Assembly (NCBI GenBank): GCA_958510875.1 | Contig: OY294068.1 | Location: 66,876,633-66,940,632, forward strand | Length of the DNA: 64,000 nucleotides | Reading direction: 5' to 3' | Origin: Endomychus coccineus | Lineage: Eukaryota > Arthropoda > Insecta > Coleoptera > Endomychidae | In this document: positions 14,101 to 21,900 of the stretch, in pieces | How the letters are laid out: every line of letters starts with the position of its first letter | Position numbering within the stretch: the stretch's first letter is position 1 | Notes under the pieces: model-generated | Databases searched by the model: none | The model's input: the letters and a program-made list of their open reading frames with translations, nothing else | Told to the model about the DNA's origin: nothing | Position numbers and translations under genes: made by a program

Positions 14101-16685
14101 TAAATAACAAATTGGAAGATCTTCTTTACTGATGAAGAAACTGTTACCAGACACGAAGTTTTTAATTGGCGAAACAGTCACGCCTGAAAAACTGGAAACC
14201 CTCCTTCTAAGCACGATTTTAAAATAAATGTGTGGTGTAATAGGAGATACATTAACCGGTCCATTTTAATTACCTTCCAAATAAATAGTGAACAATATCT
14301 AAATCTTTTAAATAATGAATTGGTCAATATTTTGGAATTACATTACAGTTAAAAAATGGTCTATATTTTGCATATCAAAGAGGTAACTTGTACAGAAATG
14401 ATAAGATTTTCCGAATAAAATAAGAAAGTTGTTAATGATTGACAAAAATTTACAGCTGGTTTCTTCTATTCAATATGGCTATGTGGCGACATTCTTGTTT
14501 GCCGTTACAAAAAATGGCCCTACCCGAATTTTCATGACTATATATAAAATGGCTGATTTATAAGCAAAAAAGTGTTTTATTTTTTCAACTTTACACCATC
14601 TAGTAAAGAACAGACTTAGAGCCATTGTTGATATATTATTATTTTTGTCTTCTGAACGTACAGTTACAATTTGGGATATTACTCATGATCGTGTTTCACT
14701 CTGTGGGTATTCCCTGTCCAAGTCTTATTGAAGCTTATAATATTATAATGGAGTTATTTCTATTATTAGTCAGTAGTATATTGTTATGATTTTATTTCCT
14801 AAACAATAAAAATGATAAAAATTAGAACTTACCGAACATTGAAAATCAGAAAAGATTAATAAAAATATATTATATGGAATTAAAAACAATATTAAAAGTC
14901 AAATAATAGTTAGTATAATATAATAAACAATGTAAAACATAATAAACAACAATGTAATTAGAATTAGAAGTGTAAAACAAGAACTTCAGTGAAAGTGAAT
15001 AAGCGTAGTGTTACGAAGGCAGAAATCATAATTAAAATGATTACAAAAACTATCATGAGATAGCACAAACTATTGAAAAATGTTATAGATATGAGTTAGG
15101 ATTAGTGAATTTGAGTTATATAATGTTAAAGAAAGGTTATTGATGTATTAGTTTTAAGAATGACAACTGTCAAATTTATAATAATTATTGGAATAATCAT
15201 ATTAATAATAACCTTATCATAGGTTATCTTATACCAAAGTGTGTGGTAAAATGTAGGCAATATTAATATAAAAAGAAGGAATCATCATCATTTAAAATAA
15301 GTTGAAAATCTCCAATAATTCAAAATTTATAGAATACTAAATTCTGATTGGTCGAGACGGATTATAAACGTCAGACGGGTAACAATGTAAAACTTATGTC
15401 AGTTTGCAACAATCATCAAAGCATTCTTGATAGGTAAAGAAAGCACCTCATAGGTGGATTATGACATCAAGTAGCGTCGGTTTTAAAGGCCTATAAAAGG
15501 CATCTGAAGACAAGCCAAGTCAGTTAGCAATCAATATGTGAAGAGTGAAGGTACTCCTGCAACTCATAAAAATGTCCATAACCTTAGTTTATTGGATAAA
15601 CATCGGTGAACCCAAGTGTTCCAATCTTCGAGAAGTTCAAAGTAACCGAAGTTGATAAATAATTTCAACAAGTCAAGTAGTGTTCCAAGTCTACGAACAA
15701 AGTTTAAAGGTTATAATAACCTACAATTCATAAGTAACCTCGAACGATAGCCAGCCTTCGATAAAATTCCAATCCATCATTGAAGAGTTTTGTATCTTTA
15801 ATAAAAAGAATAAAACTAAGTTAACAATTTTCAACAGTTCCTTATTTCAAAAGAAGTAACCATAGTTTACCTGTGTTTATTGTGTATAGCAGAGAAATTG
15901 TGTACGGTTAAAGTGAATTATCAAATTAATAAGAAGATCAAGCCAATTGAACATTGCCTACATTTTAAAACATATTCTTGGATATAAACTAAACGTAAGT
16001 TTATTTATTATTTCTCCATTGTATTATTATCTGTCTGTAAATATGAAAGAAAGATTGTAGATTATAACTTTGTAAACAAAGATTAATAGTAAATAATTTT
16101 GAGGTTAGATCATAGATCTATTTGAACATAACATTATTAAAAATTGATACCCGAGATAAATTAGAGTCATAGAAATTTAAATATTGAAAGTTTTAACATT
16201 CAAAGAAGATTGTGTTTAATTCCATATATAATTCCATATAAAATAAAAAGGTAAAAGTTCATTATTCAATTCAAAACAAACATAAAATTCAAAATAAATA
16301 AGGGAAAGCTAGCCGGTAGAATAAAAAGTAATATTATTTCATTAATTAAAAAAAATTAAATCAAAATAAAAACTCAGTAAAGAGTTTTTATATAACAATA
16401 TATACATTATAAATCATACTAAACGCAGTAATTCTTCATCCGATATTGTTATATATTGCTTCAATTTCAGTACTCCATCCAGAACAGAATAGAGTGGTTA
16501 GTGTACGAGAATGTGCTCGATCGCAGGGGTTTCTTGATACACATAAATTCTCTGGAACCCTGATAGATAAATACAGGCAAATTGGAAATGCAGTTCCACC
16601 ACCTTTGGCACTTGCTGTAGGCAGAGAAATAATACTGGCTCTGAATAAGACACAAGTTAAACGAATGGAACTCCCCGAAGATTAA
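1866..16685 (+). CDS. Dnmt1: DNA (cytosine-5)-methyltransferase 1, C-terminal part (4 exons, 5' end outside window)
   Basis: Joined exons 1866-2146, 10832-11147, 11209-11435 and 16471-16685 (1039 nt) give a continuous frame that parallels the last third of animal DNMT1. DNMT1 is the nuclear maintenance methyltransferase that copies CpG methylation to the new strand after replication. Visible landmarks in order: '[10 protein letters not shown]' (motif VI ENV), '[13 protein letters not shown]' (motif VIII), the target-recognition region with '[10 protein letters not shown]' and '[11 protein letters not shown]', '[11 protein letters not shown]', '[18 protein letters not shown]', '[14 protein letters not shown]' (motif IX) and '[15 protein letters not shown]' (motif X). 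All four exon junctions keep phase. The catalytic PCQ loop and the N-terminal RFTS, CXXC and BAH regions must lie upstream of the window. No stop or frameshift is seen, so the gene looks functional. An AATAAA signal lies 7 nt after the stop. Confidence 0.96.
2147..3157 (+). other. Dnmt1 intron segment with a dispersed repeat and a hairpin
   Basis: About 2640-2880 resembles 48700-48895 in the same orientation (shared blocks such as 'gacgctatcttcgtcaaacc' with small differences), so it is a dispersed repeat. At 3022-3091 a 24-bp inverted repeat ('ctcaagtaaaacaccag' and its complement) forms a hairpin with a loop of about 22 nt. Near 2937-2995 a short stretch reads '[17 protein letters not shown]', like a transposase helix-turn-helix, but it is too short to assign. 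Confidence 0.55.
3160..5895 (+). mobile_element. pogo-like DNA transposon, apparently complete
   Basis: The element is bounded by inverted ends starting CCGTAAAACGGGG (left) and CCGTAAAGCGGGG (right, reverse complement), each flanked by TA (3158-3159 and 5896-5897), the TA duplication expected of Tc1/mariner/pogo elements. The 2.7 kb between them carries one full-length transposase ORF. A motif close to ACTTCGGACA recurs near both ends: 3174-3183, 3192-3200, 3562-3570, 5711-5720, and the complement at about 5872-5881, with further variants near 5629 and 5681. These may be transposase-binding sites. It lies in the first visible Dnmt1 intron, in the gene's own orientation. Confidence 0.9.
3570..5450 (+). 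CDS. pogo-like transposase, 626 aa, intact ORF
   Basis: Cut-and-paste transposase of the pogo/Tigger branch of Tc1/mariner. Residues about 18-56 form a pipsqueak-type helix-turn-helix ('[20 protein letters not shown]', then '[11 protein letters not shown]'). Residues about 65-145 look like a CENP-B-type second DNA-binding half. Residues about 170-350 form a DDE_1 domain with the acidic triad D176 ('NYDETNF'), D284 ('IGDNLSSH') and D320 ('[10 protein letters not shown]'), a DD35D spacing. Acidic, Ser-rich low-complexity sequence follows. Residues about 535-620 ('KYKYYVGKI', 'FVIRFLRKR') form a small C-terminal domain of unknown role seen in related insect proteins. The start follows closely after a subterminal ACTTCGGACA repeat. 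No internal stop is present in 626 codons, which suggests a young, possibly active copy, or a domesticated gene. Confidence 0.92.
   Translation: MGRTYRRVLGARNYMNYDSKTLEQAVRDVKLKKKTVRQASEFYSIPKSTIQDRVKGIHPKKHGGQTMLSDTEENKIVHAILVCAEWGFPLTEYDIRILVQSYLTRKGVQLKKWKNNFPGRDWSKYFLSRHKALTVRLTQNIKRSRAEVTATTIEEYFSELKKSVEGIPAENIVNYDETNFSDDPGKPKVVCKRGAKHCDRIIDSSKTSVSVMMSASASGTLLPPFVVYKAKHRYQEWEEDGPPGCGYTVSKSGWFESTTFVEWFRKILLPYFRLKQGPKVLIGDNLSSHITVDVIEDCERNNIKFILLPPNSTHVCQPLDVSYFAPLKKCWRAVLNDWKMRRKGPFQKSDFPRLLKQTLDKIEASSANNIMAGFRASGIYPFNPDAVLKKLPDWCRKKTQTQANQEEQAITNQISETLLDFLQTSRSPEVRQKPRRKRVNVKAGQAVSTADLSQEKNDVGGEKENVKQNTRKNTIENESSDSDVPLASVNCPLSNTDLITSQESSDSEDFNLTCPLDKKKQKTENCDNLSPKVNMFVIVKVPLAYSSKYKYYVGKIIEENTDKDDTSFVIRFLRKRVSYGETFFYFPSINDETVALVSEIVKVLNCIPLRRDRYIFSNLPDDICLE
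5898..6445. other. Dnmt1 intron sequence, no clear gene
   Basis: No supported coding frame. The minus-strand frames here may be the decayed continuation of the helicase relic at 6450-6707, but no motif can be recognised. Confidence 0.4.
6450..6707 (-). pseudogene. PIF1-like helicase fragment (possible Helitron relic)
   Basis: An 85-residue minus-strand frame contains '[20 protein letters not shown]' followed by '[18 protein letters not shown]'. This is the conserved late part of PIF1-type helicases: a hydrophobic strand, a block of the kind 'N-x-D-x-x-x-G-L-x-N-G', then the return strand. In insect genomes such fragments come from Helitrons or from PIF1-like genes linked to mobile elements. 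The Walker motifs and the Rep nuclease are absent and no Helitron end was identified, so the source is inference. It ends in a stop after 'WMKFPK' and is not a functional gene. Confidence 0.65.
6720..9189. other. Dnmt1 intron, 2.5 kb without recognised genes
   Basis: Low-GC sequence with only short spurious frames. I see no transposase, RT or RNA gene motif in either strand. Confidence 0.5.
9192..10453 (-). mobile_element. Tc1-like transposon, full length with TIRs
   Basis: The ends are inverted repeats of about 28 bp: CACACATCAAAAAAATGTAG on the left, and CACACATCAAAAGAATCTAA as the reverse complement of the right. Each is flanked by TA (9190-9191 and 10454-10455). The 1262-bp body carries one minus-strand transposase gene. 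Size, TA target and DD34E transposase all fit Tc1. It sits about 380 bp upstream of a Dnmt1 exon, antisense to the gene. Confidence 0.92.
9198..10151 (-). pseudogene. Tc1-like DD34E transposase, defective
   Basis: The N-terminus has paired-type helix-turn-helix sequence ('[19 protein letters not shown]', '[10 protein letters not shown]') and a GRSR-type linker. The catalytic domain shows '[10 protein letters not shown]' (first Asp), '[11 protein letters not shown]' (second Asp) and '[12 protein letters not shown]' (Glu), with 34 residues between the last two. Two defects are visible. No ATG lies in frame before the upstream stop (the frame opens at a GTG and its first ATG is seven codons in). 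After '[19 protein letters not shown]' the usual C-terminal helix region is missing and the frame runs out into the terminal repeat. This looks like an internal deletion near the 3' end, so the copy is probably non-autonomous. Confidence 0.88.
10456..10831. other. Dnmt1 intron end, nothing recognised
   Basis: Low-GC sequence ending in the acceptor 'ccatag' at 10826-10831. No gene-like signal. Confidence 0.5.
10832..11147 (+). CDS. Dnmt1: Dnmt1 exon: target-recognition region
   Basis: Acceptor AG at 10830-10831, donor GTAGGA from 11148; 316 nt, entered in phase 1 and left in phase 2. It encodes '[15 protein letters not shown]', '[19 protein letters not shown]' and '[14 protein letters not shown]', matching the DNMT1 target-recognition region in order. 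Confidence 0.95.
11209..11435 (+). CDS. Dnmt1: Dnmt1 exon: late target-recognition region
   Basis: A short 61-nt intron (11148-11208) precedes it. The exon keeps phase across both junctions. It encodes '[12 protein letters not shown]' (a Cys-rich element conserved in DNMT1), '[11 protein letters not shown]', and 'PNPMSKQGT', splitting the following Val codon with the last exon. The donor GTACAT at 11436 is weaker than the others. Confidence 0.95.
13592..13899. repeat. Tandem duplication, 154-bp unit x 2
   Basis: Both units start 'aactattgaacttag' and end 'aataatgaccca', with only a few substitutions between them. Confidence 0.9.
13925..14332. repeat. Tandem duplication, about 204-bp unit x 2
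   Basis: Units share 'aactgttaccagacac', 'gtttttaattggcgaaa', 'gtcacgcct' and 'aaaataaatgtgtggtgt', with moderate divergence and small indels. The pair follows directly after the 154-bp duplication. Confidence 0.85.
14710..16470 (+). other. Last Dnmt1 intron, no gene; TATA-box-like segment
   Basis: No coding frame is supported. At about 15480-15560 a block with 'ggcctataaaaggcatc' followed by 'agttagcaatcaatatg' looks like a core promoter, perhaps part of an old LTR. I could not find a second copy or TG...CA ends in the window, so this is only suggestive. Confidence 0.3.
16471..16685 (+). CDS. Dnmt1: Dnmt1 terminal exon: motifs IX and X, stop codon
   Basis: Acceptor 'tttcag' ends at 16470. 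The exon encodes '[20 protein letters not shown]', then '[18 protein letters not shown]', and a short C-terminal tail before TAA at 16683-16685. Motif X closes the SAM-binding fold. Compared with vertebrates the tail is short. Confidence 0.96.
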
Positions 16686-16691
16686 TAATTC

Positions 16692-16697
16692 AATAAA
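16692..16697 (+). terminator. Polyadenylation signal AATAAA of Dnmt1
   Basis: A canonical AATAAA begins 7 nt after the Dnmt1 stop codon, which would give a very short 3' UTR. Confidence 0.6.
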
Positions 16698-17057
16698 GAA
16701 GGGAAATGAAGAAAAAAATACAAATTTTATAATCATTATATTTGCATAGAGGTTATTTTATTACATTTATTAATTTCCATTATATTATATCATATTATTG
16801 ATTTCAAATTACTACATAAAGTTACTAATAATAATATTGGAACTTAGCAAAGATCATGTTATAATATCAATTCAATATTAATTTTTTTATAATGTATTTC
16901 ATTTGAGATTAGAGTTATTGATTATTAATTTATCAAAAATATGACCCTACTACCATAATTTGTTTCATTATCATTTGTTATTAATCTCACCTATCCTTAT
17001 GATTTAATATTCCTAATTCCTGAATTCATCATATTCTACCGAAAATACAATAATACT

Positions 17058-17097
17058 GCTTAATGATAGTCGTGAGACCGAAACGTACGTAAAGACG
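17058..17097 (+). ncRNA. Degenerate hammerhead-like motif (copy A)
   Basis: 'gtcgtgagaccgaaacgtac' followed by 'gtaaagac' matches the 3' two thirds of the intact motif at 45824-45865. The 5' core is mutated ('taatgata' where the intact copies have 'ctgatgat'), so it should not self-cleave. Confidence 0.5.
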
Positions 17098-17146
17098 AAA
17101 TAACATAGGATTATAAAGATGAATAAACCTAAAACATTGAACCATA

Positions 17147-17218
17147 GGCGGCATTCGAACCTACATTACGAGATGTCTAGTCCAGGGTGTTTACCAATTA
17201 CACCACTTTGGTCCCGTC
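17147..17218 (-). pseudogene. tRNA-like sequence (tRNA pseudogene or SINE head)
   Basis: Read on the minus strand: an acceptor-like start 'gggacca' can pair with the terminal 'tggttc'. An A box follows ('tggtgtaattgg') within a D arm closed by GTGG/CACC. A B box ('ggttcgaatgcc') then gives the TTCGAAT T loop. The anticodon stem and T stem pair poorly. Such a sequence inside a repeat region is most likely a tRNA-derived SINE head or a decayed tRNA. Confidence 0.5.
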
Positions 17219-17275
17219 AGATTTTTATATTTTTGTAGATATAAACCTCTGAAAGGATGATAGATCATTGATGAA

Positions 17276-17675
17276 CACAATGCGATTCGATCCTCTCCCA
17301 TAGATCAACTATATTCACGCACATTCATCTGAAGTTCAATCGTTTTGAAGGAGGAAAGGATTGTAGATTAGAGTATTACTACGGTTGAACATTACTCTTG
17401 ACAGTACTTATTCAATGACAGCATCCCGGTTCTTATATATTTCAATAGAACTGACTGAGAAATGTTCTGGGTAAGTATAAACAAGTTTAAAGTTTCTTTG
17501 CCTGATTGGCTACAATTTCGTGTAGGTATATTAAGAGATATAGAATTACATTTTCTGAATTATGAAGATAACTTAGATAATTTAACATAGGATTATAAAT
17601 ATAAATTATAAATTATAAATAGATGAATGTGCGTGAATAGTTAATCTATGGGGGAGGATCGAATCGCATTGCAAA
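17276..17675. repeat. Inverted repeat, arms of about 55 bp
   Basis: The arm at 17276-17331 ('aatgcgattcgatcctc', 'cacgcacattcatct') is the reverse complement of 17620-17675 with a few differences. The roughly 290-bp spacer has no gene. It could be a small non-autonomous element. Confidence 0.65.
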
Positions 17676-17705
17676 GTTACCCATAATTTAGTTATAATTC
17701 GCGAC

Positions 17706-18289
17706 CACGGTCGTACATACAGGTCTGGGAACTCGAGGCTGTTTCCTATGTGAGAAGTGAGTCCGCTAAGCGTCAACTGTTGTGTAGTACCGAAAGGGTG
17801 GCGCAGTAGTCGAAGAATGATCTCTGACACGTATACGACCATGTTCTCTGACAACTGTCATTGTTGACTTGTAAACACAAGGAATACCAGCGTTTTTACA
17901 AAAAAATGACGAAACCGTCCAAAAGTGTAAAGCAGAAAACTTCTGTTTTTAAAGTGCCGAAAGATGCGGAAATGCGAAAAAAGTGGATGCTTGCGATTCC
18001 GGAAAGAAATCGTTCTTTTCGGTCTTTTATGTGTACGAGCATGTGTAACGAAAAAGGGGAAGTTATTTTTAAGGTAATACATTTTGACAAGAGTAACAGT
18101 TCTATTCCTCTCTCAAATCAGAATAGTAAATATTGCGTTACGAGAAAAATTATTTTACTCAATAATGTGATTGTTGTCATACTTCGATCCAAGCGCTAGC
18201 TAGTGGCTGAGCGAGGGACTACGAGTTTGGCGCCATGTAAGAGACTCATGTCGAACAATAGAGTTCCCAGACCTGTATGTACGACCGTG
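17706..18289 (+). mobile_element. P-superfamily element, copy 1 (584 bp, internally deleted)
   Basis: The ends are near-perfect inverted repeats starting CACGGTCGTACATACAGGTC, flanked by a perfect 8-bp duplication TTCGCGAC (17698-17705 and 18290-18297). An 8-bp duplication with a THAP-like coding exon inside is the P-element pattern. Two related copies lie at 40104-40475 and 57520-58568. It lacks the transposase catalytic region. Confidence 0.88.
17908..18071 (+). pseudogene. THAP-like exon of the P-superfamily element, mutated
   Basis: The frame starting 'MTKPSKSVKQKTSVFKVPKD' continues with 'AEMRKKWMLAIPERN', the 'F-x-x-P-K-D...R-x-x-W' core of a THAP zinc finger, the DNA-binding domain of P transposases. 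A splice donor (GTAATA) follows 'VIFK' at 18072, as expected for a P first exon. The two N-terminal zinc-binding cysteines are missing here: the corresponding stretch in copy 2 (minus strand, near 40300) reads 'MTKPCIVPKCKT' and keeps them. The finger in this copy should not fold. Confidence 0.7.
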
Positions 18290-18297
18290 TTCGCGAC

Positions 18298-18536
18298 TTA
18301 TTAGTCCTCCGATTATTTTGTGATGTTTTTTAAAACCAATGAAATGCTTCTTTAATTGTCGCAAGGGTAAATTTCAGCCAATTATGTCATTATTATAGTG
18401 GGAATAAATCTCTTGTGATTATTCTCGGGAATAATCACTGTAGCTTTTGTTTGCTTAGCAAGTGTCAGATAGTTGTCAAAATAATTACCTAAATGCGTCA
18501 ACGCGTTATATAAAATGAGTGCAAATCATCGGTTTA
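18298..18536. other. Spacer, nothing recognised
   Basis: Short non-coding stretch between the P copy and the recombinase-like fragment. Confidence 0.4.
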
Positions 18537-18769
18537 GTACTCTTCTGATGCAGAAATAACAAAAAATATTTTAGAAACTACTTCGAAAAACACTCTAATA
18601 AGTAATCAGTCGATATGGAGACAATTTAAGACCTTCACCATAGAAAGATATTATATTCTGGATCAATCTACCACAACAGCTACTCTGGCATTGATTTTAA
18701 AAGATTGGGCTTATAACATGAAAAGAAAGAACGGAAATCATTATAAAGAAGCAGTAATCACAAATTAAG
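18537..18769 (+). pseudogene. Fragment resembling a Crypton/KIAA1958-like tyrosine recombinase N-terminus
   Basis: A frame without an ATG reads 'YSSDAEITKNILETTSKNT', 'IWRQFKTFTIERYYI', then 'LALILKDWAYNMKRKNG' and 'HYKEAVITN' before a stop. The block 'L-A-x-I-L-K-D-W-A-x-N-M-x-K-x-x-G-x-x-Y-K-E' resembles the N-terminal core-binding region of tyrosine-recombinase-like proteins derived from Cryptons. The catalytic half is absent, so this is a relic. Family assignment is from motif memory only. Confidence 0.45.
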
Positions 18770-18957
18770 GTTAAGAATGTTTTGATATATTTTTATTGTA
18801 CAAATTTGTGAATCAAAAAATAATCTAGTCAAATATGACTCGCGAGTGAGAATAAATTAGAAAATAATTTGACAGATTTTGTTCATACTTGTTGCCATTT
18901 GGAAATAGCCAATTACTGACTATATACTACCGAAGCTGGGACATTCGTGACGGTATA

Positions 18958-21900
18958 TCATGACCAAACTCTGAGTTCAGAGTCGCCCAGAATATAATTA
19001 AATGACATATTGCAGTGGAACAGTAGCCCGGCAGCGTAAATACATTCTTTACCACTGTACAGATGGCATAGCAGCTGTACCGCAGTAAACAATGTCACCG
19101 AAATATCGCGCAAATCCCACATACATTGTATACTACAGATGTTTACTCTATCTGCAGCGTAGTAAATAATGTAGGCGAAATAACGGCGTATTTGTATCCA
19201 TTTCTTACTGCAGCGTACGTACAGCTTTACGGAAAAACAATCGCGCTTGAACATCCGTTAGTTATTAAGGATCTGCAGATCTGTTCGTATGCGACAGCCG
19301 CCATGTCGAAAAAAACAGTTTTAAATGCGTTAAAATTAGCTTGTAACGAGGATGACATAATTGTTGAATTTGACTACAAAGACAATAATGATTATCATGC
19401 TACGATAAGAAGAAAAGTGGAAGACCAGTCTGATAACCTCAAATATAGTCAGTGGTGTGACAAATGGATAGAAAAGTTTGGTGCGTCTACTGCTTCGAAC
19501 TGGATCGTAAGATACACATACCCTTCTGCTAAGAAATACATATACCGAAAGGTGTACAAATGCCAGTTTAATAGTTTTGATAAAGTTAAGGTTCGTAAAC
19601 GACGTGATGCTCGAGTTCGCGATAGAAATTGTAACGCAACTGTAAATATTTTAATTAAAAAAGTCAATCTGGGTACTATCAAGAATGATCACTATCTCCA
19701 AATAAACTTGAATGTTGTAATCGAGGTAAGTTAATCCTTTGTGTTATATTGTTCCATTTTAAATATTCCTCATTACGTAGATCACTTTCGTTCACAACCA
19801 TAATGTTATGGTTGCTGAAGCGTTCAGTTACTTACGGATGTCTTCAGAAACGAAAAGTATTTTTCTAAAATACTTTGACGATGGAATGACACCTGCAACT
19901 GCTAGATCATATCATGAAATGTACCTGGAATCTGAATATGAGGGCAGCAATTTTTTTGTATATTTGTCAAATGCACAAATCAACCCAACTGAACGACAGG
20001 TGAACCATTTGTACAGTAAATGGAGGTAAATACCACAACATAGATATTTTCTAGTAATAAATGAAGGTAAATCTTTTTTAGAACTACAAATTTTGATACT
20101 TGTGAAGAAAAAAGTATTTTAGAAGTTTTGGAACAAAAAGAAGCAATGCTAAATGAAGCTGGATTCAAGATTATTACACAACAGAAACCATTGATAATAC
20201 TGATTCTCACTCCCATCATGTTGAGAGCACATAAGCGTGATTTTGCTCATGAGATGATATTTATTGATTCTAGCGGATTTTGCGACCAAACGAATACATG
20301 TGTGACGTTTTTGTTTGCTGCTGCTAAAATTGGCACTGTACCTTTAGCATGCGTTTTCCACGCTGAACAAAGTGAAGCTAACTACACACTCGCGTTTGAG
20401 CTATTGCGTGAAACTCTAGGAAATCAAGGATTCGGAGGTCATGGCTTTCCCAACGTCATCATAACAGACGATTGCTTAGCAGAAAGAAACGCGTTGAAAA
20501 CTATATTCCCCGAGTCCAGTTTGTTGTTGTGTATATTCCATATGACTCAAGCATTTTGGAGATGGTTGTGGGACAGTCAGCACATGATTTCTGAAGACCA
20601 TAGAAGGTCAATAATGAGAGAATTTCAACGCTTATTTTATTCCACTAGTGAGGAAGACGCCCAAGAAATTTATAAAAAGTTTGTACAAAACGAATGCCAT
20701 TTATTGTACCAAAATTTAATTGAGCACATGAAAACTTTATGGGAACGCAAAAATGAGTGGATTCTATGCTTTCAAAGTAAAATACTGACAAGAGGAAATA
20801 ATACTTACAATTTTGCAGATGCTTCCATCAGGATTTTTAAAGACGTAGTACTACAGCGATGCAAAGCATTCAACGCATGCGCATTAGTCGATTTCTTGGT
20901 AAATATTTTCGAATCCTACCATAGAAGGCACCTGCTGGCGTTTGCTAACACCAGGAAAGTCAAAAACATCGACAGACGAACTTGTCTGAAATGCCAGGAC
21001 GTGATAATGCACAAAATTGACGAGAACACTTTCAGAGTGTCTTCGAGCTGTGACGAACAACTTTTTTACACTACTTATGTAGACATTTGTTTTTGTGACT
21101 GCATCAGCGGCCAAGGGGGTCGTTTCTGTAAGCATCTATGTGCAATCCAGCAAAAGTTTGGTCTCACACTTGAGTCCACGCCTAGTCTGACATTAGACAA
21201 TAACAAAGATTTTGCCAAAATAGCCCTGGGAGATGACATTTCCACATCCTTTTTTAATAGTATGGAATTGGGTGCGCAGGAAGTAATTCAGGAAAGTAAT
21301 TTAAACGACGACGTATCTAACACCGATACAACCTATATTCAACCAGGAAATGTTTCTGCTTCACCGTCTCGTGCGCCTCAAGTTCCAGAAAACGATGAGC
21401 AACATTCATTTGCAGTAGGTGATATGTCACTTGAATTCCAGCGAATTACGAATATTGCTACTAGCTGCAATTCTGTAGAAATGGCAAACACCATAATAAA
21501 ATTAACCAGAATTCTTAAGAAAGTAGAAACTCCTGCCCAATTACTAAGTTTGTTTCATTCGCTCCCTTTACGAAGAGGAACTCGAATAGGTGTTCAACCT
21601 ACTTCAGTGTCCAGAAGGGAACTCCGACCTGACATAACTTCAGGAGATAAACGGATGCAAACAGGAAGACCAGCAAAGCAGGAATCTGGTATTAAAAGAA
21701 AAAGAGCAAGATCTTTGCAAGCAAATATAGATGCAGATAAACCAAACGCCAAATCACATTAGTGGTTAATTTTTGCCGCTAATACTCCTTGTTTTAGGTG
21801 CAACTAAAGTGCACAAATCAGTATTATTCGTTTTTTCTTTGTTTCTTTATATAAATAAATATTTTCTAGGCTTGACTTTTATTATTTGTAAATGCTCAAC

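Larger units (their letters stand above)
13320..14345 (+). pseudogene. Decayed transposase (HTH plus DDE, DUF4817-like) with two internal tandem duplications
   Basis: Near 13321 a frame opens with '[10 protein letters not shown]', then '[19 protein letters not shown]' and '[12 protein letters not shown]', which resembles the N-terminal helix-turn-helix (DUF4817) of a common arthropod Tc1/mariner-related transposase. Near 13925-14330 appear '[12 protein letters not shown]', '[15 protein letters not shown]' and 'LNFLNNEL', the early part of its DDE domain. Stops and frameshifts are frequent. Two segments are duplicated in tandem: about 154 bp (13592-13745 and 13746-13899) and about 204 bp (about 13925-14128 and 14129-14332). 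The protein cannot be functional. Confidence 0.7.
11482..14706. mobile_element. Long-TIR transposon with decayed DDE transposase
   Basis: Two inverted arms pair: about 11482-11772 on the left and 14465-14706 on the right. Shared blocks in order include 'actgtacgttca', 'ggccattttt', 'catgaaaatt', 'gcaaacaagaatg' and 'gtcgccacata'. The left arm has an extra insertion of about 33 bp. The insertion lies 46 bp after the preceding Dnmt1 exon. The interior holds a GC-richer leader-like block at 11808-11960, long AT-rich sequence, and transposase remnants at 13320-14345. Exact ends and target duplication could not be fixed because the terminal bases have diverged. Confidence 0.75.

Noticed and set aside
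15480..15560. TATA-box segment as a genuine gene promoter or LTR
   Set aside because: No ORF follows and no second LTR copy or TG...CA ends were found; left as a remark only.
17858..18090. Minus-strand frames across the THAP exon
   Set aside because: Shadows of the plus-strand THAP-like coding sequence, whose residues and splice donor fit the P family.
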